A stretch of DNA of 64,000 nt from Aradus depressus (Eukaryota; Arthropoda; Insecta; Hemiptera; Aradidae): the NCBI GenBank assembly GCA_963662175.1, contig OY759216.1:55445087-55509086 (forward strand). The letters are read 5' to 3'. This document shows positions 10,196 through 22,249 of the stretch, piece by piece. How positions within the stretch are numbered: the first letter of the stretch is position 1; every line of letters begins with the position of its first letter. The notes beneath the pieces were generated by a model that ran no database searches, was not told the origin of the DNA, and was given only the letters and a program-made list of their open reading frames with translations. The translations under genes and the position numbers were made by a program.

Positions 10196-10330
10196 AGTCC
10201 AATATTGAATTTTATCAAACGGTCGATTGATTGGCTTTGGAGGGAGAGGGAAAACGTTAATTAATGCGTGCTGGGGAAGTACACAGCCGGTGATTCATCG
10301 ACGACTTTTTAAATATAATTTTGGCACACT
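10195..10330 (-). repeat. dispersed family fragment, end with GGTGAATCACC-like hairpin
   Basis: Contains CGGTCGATTGATTGGCTTTG, GCTGGGGAAGTACAC and CGGTGATTCATCG, matching the start of the long copy at 52090 in reverse orientation. Intron of the USP gene. Confidence 0.6.
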
Positions 10331-10881
10331 TTGACGTTTTCTCGTAATAAAACTTGCTGTTACAAGAAAATAATTAAAAAATATATTAAGAACATTATAT
10401 AGACTGTATTTCTTCGTGGTAGGTGGGTTTAGAGGACTTACTTGTTAAATAAGTAGTACAGATTTATCAGTCCAACATAGTTTATTTTTTACCGCAACAA
10501 TTTTCGTCAAACTGAACTACAAGAACACTAACAACAGTGTCCAGCTGGTCCCTCATTGATAGGTGTCCAGTCCTTTGACTCCTCCAATAAGATTCAGCAC
10601 CTGAAGATGTCAGTTTGACTGATGAAACTAATTGTGGTAAAAAAATAAACTATATTGGACATGTGTATTACTTATTTATATAGACTGTTGCTGCTTAACG
10701 CCTTGTACTGTCAGACATTTTATTGTTTTTTCTCAGACAATTTTTTGTTGGGTCTGTTTGTTTTTTTGCATTAACCCATTCCAAAGTCTGTTAATATATA
10801 ATAAACTTGGACTCTTTGCTATTTTATTATTACATATGTCCTTTACATGTTTCTTCTCTACATCCTTGTTGTTCTTCCTAG

Positions 10882-10959
10882 GAGACTCCAGAAGTGATAG
10901 ACCCAGAAGACCAGGTGATCACGTTCAAACCCGCCGAACTCACGGAGTCCGTTGTGTGA
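10882..10959 (+). CDS. USP31: USP31/USP43-family deubiquitinase, last coding exon with stop
   Basis: Terminal coding exon after a TTCTTCCTAG acceptor. It adds 25 residues ending ITFKPAELTESVV and a TGA stop at 10957-10959. The in-window protein totals 341 residues. The tail after the catalytic domain is only about 80-85 residues, far shorter than the several-hundred-residue tails of human USP31 and USP43. The end ESVV resembles a C-terminal PDZ-ligand (x-S/T-x-V), which is an inference only. Confidence 0.85.
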   Translation, partial: ETPEVIDPEDQVITFKPAELTESVV

Positions 10960-12790
10960 CCCCGTCTCTCTCCTCTCGTCTCTGTAAATACCCTATAGAA
11001 TAATATGTATTATATATGTATAATTATATAAAGAAAGATAGAGAAGAAAACAAAAAGGAGAAAAACAGAAAAAATATACATATAGTTGTTAAACCAAAGA
11101 GACAAAAAGTGAGGCGTCTAGAACTTCAGAAGTGTGTTCGTATACAGCAAAACTGTGAAATTTGTAAACTCATGAACTAAGTTTTCAACTGGATTGATAG
11201 AGCGGTAATAAACAAAACTATACATTCCTTTCTTTGATAAATACTAAAACAACATTAGCAAAACTATCAAATAACACAAAATGAATATATAATAAATATC
11301 ACTATAAAAAAAGACAAACTCCGATTTTTGCAGGATTCCGAAGATGGAAAACCGTCAACGAAACCCTATTAATGAACCTTTAACGTCTGTCAAGTTTGTC
11401 TATAGCATTGTTTTTACGAATAGTTTCCGATGTTGTTCGGATACGTGATTTAATTTGTTCTTTTCGTACCGTCACGTCTGTGCTTTGAGTGAATCATTAC
11501 AGGTTCTCCTGATTTGTAAGTATTTCATTGGTAGGACATTTGTGTTCTCAATTTCGTCAAATGGCTAAGGGAATGTGCACAATAGCCGCCCCATTCACAT
11601 TTACCGTATCATATCCTATATACGAGTATATATAGAGAGAGAGGTAGCATACTCGCCTTCTGAGCTCAATAGTCGCGAGTTCGAAGCCCGGACGGGACGT
11701 CAAGCGATGGTCCCGAGCCTGTGCGAAGTCAGGTACTCGGTAAACCCCTAAGTGAATAGAAATTTAGGACTCCCTCAGTAGAGTCGGGCTCATGTCCACC
11801 AAAGAGACAAAGAGCACTCTGTTAGTATCACGATGTGACCTCGTAGTTAAGACCCTGGCCATGAGTCACAATATCTAATTAACTATATTTTTTTCCTGTC
11901 TTTTAAATGATTACTGATTAAATATCTTTTGTAACTAGACGCCTCACAATATGAGATATATTCATATATTATATGAAGAACGAAATAGAACAGATCTAAG
12001 CCAAGTTACGAATACATACTTCCATTGTAAACCAAACTATTAAGAGAAGATAAAAACAATTTTATACTTGTATAATAATTATTAACAACATAACAATAAT
12101 TGTTATGTTCGATCCATTATAGTCTAGATGTATTTCATTTATTTCTTCCTTTTCCTATTTCAGGGACCAACATGAGAATTAATTTTATTTTATTGGGTCT
12201 TTCAGTATTTATTTTTCTTATTATTGTTTTTATAATAAAGTTAATTTCTATTTTTATTATCCTATAAGTAGAAAATCGTTTTTGCTTTAACATGAAAAAA
12301 GTTGACATATTAAAATGTTCAATTTAGGTTTTAATTTTTGTTGTTTATGTGGGTTGCTGCGTTCATTGCCACATTGTAGGAAAAACCTCGCATAAAATAT
12401 TTTCATTTTTAAGAATATTTTTGCCTTATTTATTTAAAAAAAAAAAAAAATTTTTACTACGGCATTGTTGCACAGATGGCATTTGCCAAGCCCATTCTCT
12501 TTCTTTTAGCCACTTTTAGGCCGTTTTTTTTTTTCTTAATTTTGTTTAGAAGAGCAGTGATTTGTTTTATTATTGTATTACTTTAATTTATGTAATTCAA
12601 TTGTCTTTGTGTACATTGTTTGTATAAGAATTTAAATTGTGTATGTACAAAATTAAAAAAATGTATGAATAGAAGAATAATTAATTTATATTGAATCTTG
12701 TAAATGTTTTCGTAAAATTGAGGCATTTTTAAACCTCATTTTCATATTTTTCATTAAAGAAAATAAAAATAAAAAGCGAAAAAAAAAATA
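10960..12790 (+). other. probable 3' UTR and downstream region of the USP gene
   Basis: AT-rich sequence following the stop codon with no further supported exon. Candidate polyadenylation signals AATAAA are at 11207-11212 and in the run around 12760-12785. A + oriented SINE copy is inserted at 11641-11882. The true transcript end cannot be decided from sequence. Confidence 0.4.
11641..11882 (+). mobile_element. SINE copy in the USP 3' region
   Basis: Carries the second half of the tRNA-like head with a B-box-like GAGTTCGAAGCC, then the body CGATGGTCCCGAGCCTGTGC through ATGAGTCACAATATCTAATT. Sense orientation relative to the USP gene. Confidence 0.85.
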
Positions 12791-13241
12791 ATAATAATAA
12801 AAAATAAGGGTCAATTAAAAGTTACCCAGCGTTATAGATTTGTTTATTTTAATAATTTATAAATGTTCATAGAATAACGATTAAAAAATTAATATAATTT
12901 TTTAATTATTGTTTAAATATCTTTAGAAGTTTCACAGAATGGCACTAATTCACTAGTCAGTCAGGTTCGTCTATTTCATGTTATAAAAATTTGAAATGTG
13001 GTTCCCAATAAATTACTTCCTTTTTGAAGTGACAAAAGATAAATTTACATAAATATATCTATATACTATATAGCTGAATTATGTATATAGATATATGTAT
13101 ATATAAAGAAATAAATTAATGTTATATTTTTAATTTAATTGTTTGCGTTTTTCTTTCCATTTTTCCTTTAATCCTTCCTGTGTTGTGTTTTCCTATTAGA
13201 TGGATTTTTCAAATGGGATTTGATATACTATGAATGTAAAA

Positions 13242-13510
13242 AGTTCTCGGGTTCGAAACCTGGCCGAGGTTACCTTGGCCCTTGGGTTTTTGTTATCGTG
13301 GAGGTAAAAAAAACATTGAGCATGCCGTCCTTCGGATGGTCCCGAGTTTGTACGAGGTCAGGCCAGATCCAAATTCTAGGTATATAAACCTAAGAAGTCG
13401 ATAGTCAGGACTCCCACAAAAGAGTTGGGCTCTTGTCCACCAGAGCGCTCTTTCGTCGCGATATGATTTCGTAGTTAAAGCCCGGACATGAGTCATCATA
13501 ACTAACAAAC
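13242..13510 (+). mobile_element. SINE copy beside the inverted exon
   Basis: B-box GGGTTCGAAACC followed by the SINE body up to CATGAGTCATCATAACTAAC. Orientation relative to the exon copy is the same as that of the SINE at 4388-4620 relative to the parent exon, so it was duplicated with the exon. It reaches further toward the tRNA head than the parental copy. Confidence 0.85.
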
Positions 13511-13572
13511 AGACACGAAAGGTATATTAGTCCATCCATTGACATGGAAATAATATAATTAACAAAATATAC

Positions 13573-13736
13573 CTGTTGGGGATCTTGGCAGGCGGCTGTC
13601 GGAACCTCTTGAGATGTATGACGAGGATGTCAGGCAGCGACCAGAGGCCCAGCTTCTTGACCACTTCCTGCTTCAGGTTGCAGTTGGGACAGTGCGAGGC
13701 GTCCTCAGCTCCGAGCACCTCCTCCTTCGTGTACAG
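13573..13736 (-). pseudogene. inverted duplicate of the USP zinc-ribbon exon
   Basis: Reverse-complement copy of the whole 164-bp exon 4197-4360, including the acceptor side (about 35 bp of identical upstream intron ending TTTCAG) and the donor (GTATAT). By eye the exon differs at only two bases and both change the protein: Trp to Ser in AEDAWHC and Asn to Ile in PPAKNPN. The intron beyond the donor shares the same SINE but with several small insertions, so it has diverged more than the exon. No other USP exon is found on this strand, so it looks like an orphan exon 2.6 kb downstream of the parent gene. It could be a fossil, an antisense-transcribed piece, or an assembly artefact. Confidence 0.9.
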
Positions 13737-13757
13737 CTGAAACAGTATAATACATAC

Positions 13758-14210
13758 TTAGTTAAAATATAAATATAATCTGAAATAATGAAGGAATAGT
13801 GGCTTCACTCCAGTCTCAAAATATAGTATGTGATTTGGCGTATTTTTGTGTAGATAAAACAATTTTTTAATGAAAAGAGTATTTAATTTTTCCACTTCGC
13901 AATAACACTTAAATCCCCAAACCTGCGCCCCATAGCACATCACAGCACTCATCACTGAGTTAAATACTTCATATTTGGCCGAAATGGGGATTTCATTATT
14001 TGCTGGTATGTTGATAACAGCCCTAATTTTGCCGTGTTTAATTTTTCCTCGTAATGTTTTTCCAAAGATAACTGTGGAGTTAAGGACACCCCTAAATATT
14101 TACTATTTCGATAAGCTCCCTTCCATTGAACGTCCATCTCTCGTTCTTCGCCAGTCTTCCTCCTTTCCTGGGTCTTTTTACATTTACATTCAGTTTCATC
14201 ACAAATCTAT
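13758..14210 (-). mobile_element. LINE reverse-transcriptase C-terminal fragment, frameshifted
   Basis: Minus-strand frames read GGRLAKNERW, then SKYLGVSLTPQLSLEKHYEE and KLNTAKLGLLSTYQQIMKSP, then, after a frame change near 13955, EVFNSVMSAVMCYGAQVWGF, VEKLNTLFIKKLFYLHKNTP and NHILYFETGVKPLF. YLGV...LS...H and MCYGAQVWGF...FIKK...LPKNTPN..L..ETG are standard in the thumb/connection region of Jockey/R1-like LINEs. At least two frameshifts. It abuts the duplicated exon at about 13770, and could have been involved in that rearrangement. Confidence 0.8.
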
Positions 14211-15558
14211 ATCGTCATAGGTGTTTTTTCATAGGACCGTATCTCAGTTTCCGAATACGAAGATTATAACTGAATAGAGGAAAGAAAAATATTACAGGCA
14301 ATGGCTTGGATGTTTGATGCAAGACACATTGAAGAGTTCCGTAAATTTAATTTTTTACTGCCTTGGTTTAAATTATATGATATTAGGGGTATAGTAAAAA
14401 TTTGGTAAATTTGGAGGACTTTAAAGTGTAGTTTATGCCCCCTCCTCCCTCAGGTCAGTTTGTGATTGCACTAACCTAGAATTTTCAAATAATGAGTCTT
14501 CATTTTCTCTCGACTTGTACGGATCAATTTGAAATTACGCTAGGTCCAATGGGACGCTAGTCTCAACATACCTTGCAAATTTCATCAAAATCTATTCAGT
14601 TGTTCCGGAGATTATGTTTTCGAAATGTTTGCATTTTCCTATTCAAATTCAGCTAGCATCAAATTAGACATAAATATGTCATGGTTGAGGATTCATACTC
14701 TTTCTCTGTGTGAAGAATGACAAAGTAATGACATCGGATCCTCCTGACAGGCAACTCCATCTCTTGTCTTTTTGCGTAATTACATTTAAATATTTTATTT
14801 GATTCATATTGATCTTGATTCGACTTCACTTATCTCTTTTCAGCTGAGAAGTTCCATCATGAGCAGTAATTGTTTCAAATCAAACCAGAGCAAGAGCAAA
14901 AAACCAAAGCAAACTGAAAGCTGTGAGTAGAGTCAAAGTTGCTGGGATCGGCGAGGCCAGACAGGTTGGATTTATTGTTATTTTTATTTAAATGGCGGGG
15001 TTTAGAAAAAAGTTATTTCACGCTAAACGTTCAAATTTCATTTATCGAGATATATTATACAGCGTACTTTTTTAATTTTAGGCACGAAATACTACGTTCA
15101 TTACAAGTCGAGATATAGCGTTGAGAACATTTGTGTCCATTCGCGCTATAACTCTTAAACGTTTATTCTGATTTTTCTAATTTTGCACAATAATCTGTCT
15201 GCCGAAAACGAAGAGTATTGGTTTTGACTAGAAAAATCGTAACAGCGGAAGTGAGGGAAATGCGAGTCGATTTTTTTAAATCGTAATTTCGCACTAAACG
15301 CATTTCTGTTCAGGAACCCTTCACTTTGTACGACCTTTTATGTTTTTGTTGATCAGATGAGTTGCGGTGAAGTTCGTGTCTGCTATCCGGACGGACGTGA
15401 ACGGTGACCGATCAGCAGGTGAGATCTATAAAGGCAGCGGTACCGATACGAGGGGGAGACCAGGAGACAAGGCTTGTTCCTTGCTCAGGAGCAGACTTGT
15501 CCAAGTCCCCACCGTACTTAAGTACTTGATACCACAACATACCCACCTCAGATCAAGC
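14211..15558. other. intergenic, nothing recognised
   Basis: AT-rich, no supported gene. Open frames here are short and lack family motifs. Confidence 0.5.
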
Positions 15559-15566
15559 ATGTTCAG

Positions 15567-18123
15567 TGGGGTGGAGTGAAAATGAGGGTTTTGAAACTTT
15601 TTTTGAGATTGAAAACGCCTGGGGGCGCAAAAGTTGACCATTGGTGAGAGTAACACCCTTGTAAAATTTGGACGAAATTCGACAATATCTTTTGTCCCCA
15701 CCAGCGCCATCTATGTTTCACTATAGCTTCCTGTAGGCTCCCGGAGGGTTTTTCGGCGATAACTTTATTCTTGGCAGAGCTACGATAATTTGTAATATAT
15801 CAAATTACTCGTCTTTTTACGCTCAATCAAAAGGGTAATGATCTTAAATAAAGAATTCCTAATTTTTTACCGTATTTTGGGCGAAAACGTAATTTTTTTC
15901 GAAATAGACAATGTTTTCGGGATTCACTTCCTCTTTCTCACATTAAACTTAATTATTTAATTGTTTCCGCGCATTTGGTTTTATAGGGTTTTTCGGCGAT
16001 AACTTTATTCTTGGCAGAGCTACGATAATTTGTAATATATCAAATTACTCGTCTTTTTACGCTCTACCAAATAGGTAATAATCTGAAATTAAGAATTTCT
16101 AATTTTTCACCTTATTTTGGGCAAAAGCGTGATTTTTTCGAAATAGACAATTTCTTAGACGATAACTTATCTGATCTGCATAGTATTTTTCTGTCTTTTT
16201 GATGTATAACTAATCTACTGTGAGGTGATTCATTGCACCATTTTCGAAATATAGTATGAATTAATTTGCGAATAATATACACGACTTTGAAGCCGTGTCT
16301 GTTATTCGCAAAACCGTCCCGTAATTCGTATAAATCGAAAATTATGAAAAAACCTTAAGAAAAGCAAGGACCATAGGAGAGTCCTTTATTATTTTAATTA
16401 CATCAAACAATTCTTCAATTGAAATACAATATTTAGATTAACAAAAAAATAAAATAAACGTCTCAGTGCAGTGTCACTTATCAACAATGGACACTTGCTC
16501 CTGCGCTCAGTCACTGGGTTCGTACTGTCCTTTTGTGTTGAAATGTGGCATGATTTTTCTCGCATAAATTTCGTCTTATATGAAACCGTGTCTTGCTTCT
16601 GCCCCGCGAACACTTTTCGAAGCTTCTGTAACTAGTTTGACGTTTCTCTCAAAGCACTGAGTGTGGCAAGGGAATCTCTGAAAATTGCGAGATCCTGTGG
16701 CGAATTCCCACAATTCCTCTTCTGAAAACCCTGCTGTGATCGGTGGTTCCATGACATGACATTGCCACAAAATGAGGTTGGAGTAATCCTCAGCGTCAAA
16801 ATTAAGGGATGTTTTGGTAAATTTCCTCAAACCAAGCTCCCTCTCAGCTGCTTCTTTCCTTGCTTTAATGATGCGTCGAACTCCAAGTTCCTTTATATGC
16901 TGTCCCTCGTCAAATGTCATTGCGAATAAAATATTTTCCGGATGACCGAAATATCCATTTCTTTGAATAATACGATAAAATACATTCTTGAGGCCTTCCG
17001 GCAGGTATTGAGCGAAAAATATAATTTGCCAGAGATGCTTCACACCATCTTGTGAAGAAGGGTTGCATTTTATTATGAACCCCATTGGTGCGTAGACTTT
17101 CACAATGAATTCGGCAATACAGCCATGTTTCTCAGACGGGTTTTCCGTCCCCACGTACAGTCTAAGAAGTCGGTTAGCCATCGTAACCCATCACGAATGG
17201 GATAGCTTCCCTGGGTTTCTCCTGGATAAGCTGACTGAGCAATCTCCAGAGACAACCGCTTCGCAAGTTGATGGTAAGTTTCCAATTGTTTTCCGATTAT
17301 CCCAGAGAACCTACGCGGTCCAGTTGTGGCACCGTCTAAGTACTGGAAAAGTTGGCGGAGCGTACTAATGAAGAAGACATGAACCAGTGCAATAGCCTTC
17401 CTAGTTCTTCTTCCAGCAACGTTATTATACCACCATTGCGTGTTTATCACTGTCCCGTCGCATCCAACTACAAACAGATTCGATACCTCGATCCCATTCT
17501 TTGTTACAAAATCTAGTATGCTTTTCTTGATTCTTAGCGACGTGCCATTTTCAGGCGTGACATGGCCCAGATACTCATTTTCCGGCTCTCGCATGTGCGT
17601 CACATGTTCCTCGGTCACTGTATCTCGATAGTATGTCCCGGTTACATCTTTCTTGACTTGAACAAGGGTTGCATCTTTCCTCCCATCAAAAAAAAAAATA
17701 AACGTTGAACTGTAGTATAAAACCAAATGCGCGGAAACAATTAAATAATTAAGTTTAATGTGAGAAAGAGGAAGTGAATCCCGAAAACATTGTCTATTTC
17801 GAAAAAAATTACGTTTTCGCCCAAAATACGGTAAAAAATTAGGAATTCTTTATTTAAGATCATTACCCTTTTGATTGAGCGTAAAAAGACGAGTAATTTG
17901 ATATATTACAAATTATCGTAGCTCTGCCAAGAATAAAGTTATCGCCGAAAAACCCTCCGGGAACCTACAGTACGCTATAGTGAAACATAGATGGCGCTGG
18001 TGGGGACAGAAGATATTGTCGAATTTCGTCCAAATTTTACAAGGGTGTTACTCTCATCAATGGTCAACTTTTGCGCCCCCAGGCGTTTTCAATTTCAAAT
18101 TTTTTTTTTTTCACTCCACCCTA
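15567..18123 (-). mobile_element. hAT-like DNA transposon with long terminal inverted repeats
   Basis: Inverted ends of about 420 bp (15567-15986) and 408 bp (17716-18123) are nearly identical. The outermost bases are TGGGGTGGAGTGAAAA on the left and, reverse-complemented, TAGGGTGGAGTGAAAA on the right. A perfect 8-bp direct repeat, ATGTTCAG, flanks it at 15559-15566 and 18124-18131. An 8-bp target duplication and TAGGG-type ends fit the hAT superfamily. The interior encodes a broken transposase-like protein on the minus strand. The part of the left end from about 15747 is duplicated a second time at 15987-16160. Confidence 0.85.
16576..17726 (-). pseudogene. transposase-like protein of the hAT-like element, N-truncated and frameshifted
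   Basis: Upper part (17726-17100) starts inside the terminal repeat and reads FDGRKDATLVQVKK, ENEYLGHVTPENG, LFVVGCDGTVINT, YLDGATTGPRRFSGIIGKQL. Lower part (17181-16576) reads ANRLLRLYVGTENPSEKHGC, VKVYAPMGF, GVKHLWQIIFFAQYLPEGLK, RNGYFGHPENILFAM, FPCHTQCFERNVKLVTEASK. The two join near 17180 with a frame change and an in-frame TGA, and the N-terminal part is missing. I recall this as a widespread arthropod 'uncharacterised' family; FVVGCDGT (Asp) and ...ER.VKLVTEAS (Glu) could be RNase H-fold catalytic residues as in hAT transposases, which is inference. Confidence 0.75.
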
Positions 18124-18131
18124 ATGTTCAG

Positions 18132-21089
18132 TCCTAGATCCAATCTACAAGGATGAGTTCAAGGGAAAAAAAACCTAAAATACACTTTTTTCAACGATTT
18201 CCAAATTATTTATTTTTTTATGAAAACAAAAATGTGATTTAAATAATAATTTGATTGTTGAAAACGGTGATCGGATTTCGAGGTAAGTCCTTTCTCTTGG
18301 TCCTCAATTTTCAATAGATTTGAATTTCATTGTATTTGTGTAGAGCTCTTTAGATGCTTCAAATATAATTCTTCTGTTTTCGAAAATGTATTAAAATAAG
18401 TAGATAGTGGTTTTTCACGTATTCTTCGCTCCATAATGAAAAGCTGGAATCTTCTTGTAAATGAAGAAATAATTATAGTTATATTCAATAGGACTAATTT
18501 TATTTTGATTCTGAACGAAATTAGACATATAACAAAGTCGCTATTAAAATTATACCAGCATTTACAATTCAGAATGAGAATTACCGCTTCCGGGATTTGA
18601 AAACCTTAATGAAGTGATTCTCAAACTGGCCAGGTCTGCCTCCTCCCTTCAGATGACCTGTCACTTGTGTTTATCAATATATTCGTATAATAGGTTAATG
18701 TAATTTCATATTTATATTGTATCAGCTAAATGTGAATAAATAATTCATCATATTCTTGAAGCTTCTTTACACATTAAATGTTTTCATAAATCAATTGATA
18801 TTTGTAAATGTCAAAAAGTGTATGTGTAAATGTTAAATTATTTCTTCAAAGATTCATTATATTCGAACTTGTTTTATTTATTTTGAATTATTTGTTATAT
18901 ATTCTGCGCACGACTAGAGCTTTCTCGTGGCAAGACGCATGAATTAGTCAATAGTATGTGTTGGAAAGGTGATTTTGTTGGAAAAAAAAATTTCTATTTC
19001 ATTGACAATATGTTCTTTTGTAATTACATAATATGTAATTATTTTTTCCAATTTCCTTGCTGAACTTATTACGCATGTATTTAGTACATAATAGATCACT
19101 TTCAGTTGGAAGATACATGATAAAATTATAATAATTATCGATGCGGCGGGAATTAATAATCCAGACTTAGCGGCAACCGTTATCTTCTCGATTCATGGTA
19201 TATTATGTACGATGTGCTTAATTTTTAAACTTATATAGGTAAATAGTTCCTGTTTGTTTAACTAATTGTAAACAAGTGTAAACTAGAACCTACCGCGTAT
19301 GTAAACATTGGACCTACGGCACAGAGCTCTGCCCATTTAATTAATGAAAACATTTAGTGGTGAATGACGGAGTTAATTTTATTTATGAATGAAGTTGCAA
19401 ATGTCCATTCAATTCATCACTGACATTTAACAAAACATTTAATGTGTTTGACGACCTTTAGACACGGATTTGGACGTTTTTATCCACATCACAATAACTA
19501 TAAATGCGAGACAAGCAGGAATATGTTGCGAAGGTCAGGTGCAATCCCAGATCACCATTGCCAATCTATTAACGTATTTAATTTAATTTTTTTTAATATT
19601 TTTCTTTATCTGATTATATTTTGTAATTTGTTTTATGTTATTTATTTATATTTTTTTATTTCAATAATAAATGAAGCAGAATAACGTGTCCTTCAGTTAC
19701 AACCTTATTTCCTTTTTTTTTTTTCACATTTCATGTTTTAGAATGCTAATTTCAAATTTATCCATTTAGTTAGTAGGGGTTGTTAGTTGAGGGAAGTTGA
19801 TCTTGCGTTTCATGCAGACGGCCATGATGTGTCGGCTAACTTCCTATTGTCAACGCTAGGTCCTAATCTTGATTTTAGATTTTTCTAAGATGAGTTTTCC
19901 TTCAGAAAGTAACAATATAATAGGGAATTTAATTTTCTACTAAAACTTACCCGTGAACGTGCGATCCCAAATGAGCAGTTTCTGAGTTACACTCGCTTGA
20001 AGTTGACTAGCATAGGGACCGATAAAATAATGTAAAAATGTGACTATAGAAGTATTCAGATGTATTATGAGAATATTCTTAAAACAACCGGGAGATTAGG
20101 TCTTAGATTAGGAACATAATACTTACGGATGGAGCTTATCGCTTCCGGAGTGGGGAAATAGGACTCTGTGCTCAGATGCACCCCTAGCTGCAAGCTAATT
20201 ATAAAAATATTCATTTCCGTTTAACCATATCATGGTAATAAAATACCTCTTAAAAATGTATAAGCTATAATTTCCAGAAAACTGTACTGTATTTTAAAAG
20301 TCAAATTATTACTCACATTTTTTTTTTTTTTTTAAATTTGTGGCTTATTTGAACATGTACGCATATAAGAGAATATTTTTTTTTTTTTATAAAAAATGTA
20401 TATCAGTATGATTGGAGTTCTTTCTCCCTGTATTCCTCAAATGTTTCTACAATTTTGTATATTATATATTCTGAAAACAAATAATTATACAATTTTTTTT
20501 TTTTGACCTTATGGACAATGCATATCAGCCATAATTATACAATTAGTATTCTTATTTTGAGTATTGCTATTTGTTAAGTTTAGTGCAATATTGGGAAAAT
20601 TTATTGTAAAAACTGATATATAGGTATTTTTATTTTTATTTAATAAATTAAGTAAAATAAATTTATTATAAACTGTGTCCCTTCAGTTACAACCTTATTT
20701 CCTTCTTTGTTTTCCTTTAATTAGTAACTAAAATCTGTTTTGATTATCTCAGAAACAAGGTTTTGGAGTTCCTGTGTGTTGTTAAACTGCCCCCACCCCT
20801 TGTAGTAGCCCTCGAAAATTGAACCTTGAAATAATTGCTGGATTCATAGAAAAATTATTATTATTAATAGAAATTTGAGCTAACCAAGAGGGAAAAACAG
20901 GCTGCGGTCTGTTCTGTGCAATAAAAGAGTGATATAAAGTGAATTTCAGGGGGGGGGGGGGGGGCGTGTATGTAAGGGATGAATCCTACCGTAACGCTTT
21001 TTGTGGCGATAGGTTCGCTCCATGAATGATTTCTGTCTTAATAATTTGTAACCTACGTTTAATCCTCTTTTATATGATTCTCATAACAT
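18132..21089. other. intergenic, AT-rich, no gene recognised
   Basis: Only short open frames. A ~30-bp direct repeat TTCAGTTACAACCTTATTTC occurs at about 19690 and 20681. Poly-G run of 16 at 20949-20964. Mononucleotide T runs are frequent. Confidence 0.5.
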
Positions 21090-21670
21090 TCTTGCAGATA
21101 TATAAGCTTATGTTTATGACCCTAATCGAAAATCTTTTCAAGTAATAGTTGTAGAGAATATTGAAATAAATAATTTATATGAAATACGATTTTTTAACCG
21201 AAACCATCTTGAAATGTAGTTTTGAAACACATATTTTTAGACGTTTCCTTGATTTACCCGAAAACGGTCAGTCCTATCGAAAAATTCGTTCTTACCAAAA
21301 TTGTTCCTTATAAAATTGCCAATCGTTAAGCCCAGATTGGGAATTTGGCGGAATGAATAAAGCCCAGATTGGGAATTTCGCGGAATAACCAAAATCCGGC
21401 CTGGGAATTTGGCGAACTGTTAAAAATCTTTTACTACTGACATAAATGTACATTAATTAATTTTTTTTTTTTTTTTCTTTGAAAATATACGGTTTTTAGA
21501 AAATATACGGAATTACTGCCAGAAAGTCACCTAATGATAAAATGTGTATTTTTGTTTTATTTTCAGAGATTTTTGATTAGGTCATAAATATAAATATAAA
21601 CGGTATCTTAGAAAAGTTATTTAGGCGCCGAAGTAAAGTGATTCATTTTCATCTCAAATTTCCAGTAAAT
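21090..21670. repeat. dispersed repeat (AGTCCTATCGAAAAAT family), two parts
   Basis: 21090-21320 matches 860-1200 and 53550-53790 in the same direction; 21560-21670 matches the start of the same unit inverted (GATTAGGTCATAAATATAAA, TTATTTAGGCGCCGAAGTAA). Together they form a loose inverted arrangement. Confidence 0.6.
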
Positions 21671-22249
21671 TGTTTTATTCTTTTTTCGGTTAGAGCACTC
21701 ACAAAATTTCGATCAAATACACACACACCTTATAAGAGACTTCGAAAAGTGGAAATTCAGTTGAAAACTGTACTTCGGATTTTTTTACGATTATAGTACT
21801 TCCTTATACTAAAGGTATAAAAGTTCGTAAAATAAAATAGGGTGAAATAAAGAAGATTCAGTGCAGCAAAATATTAATTTTTTCAAATAGATAAAAATTA
21901 ACTCATTTATATTTGTAGGCTATTTTCCACCATTTTTTTGTTCCTGCGAAATAGTATTATAGAGTATGCCGTATGATTTTTGATTCGGGAGTTCTATTGA
22001 TTTTCGTGTGGGGCCCCTCCTTCCCTTTGTGTTGGTTCCTCGGTGGAGCCGCTAGAGGGCAATGTCGTCTGTTTGTGTACAGTACAAGCCATTGCCCTCC
22101 CCGATTTCAACACATTTCTTACACTACTCAAATATCTTTCTTTTTTTTTTCGTGTCTATTATAACATCATATAAATTACCTATAATTAGTGAAATATTTT
22201 ACAGGTCCTATAAATCTATTTGAATAATCATTTTTATTTGAAATGTACA

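Noticed and set aside
17105..17368. Plus-strand frames inside the hAT-like element
   Set aside because: Antisense shadows of the transposase-like protein, which carries the recognisable motifs.
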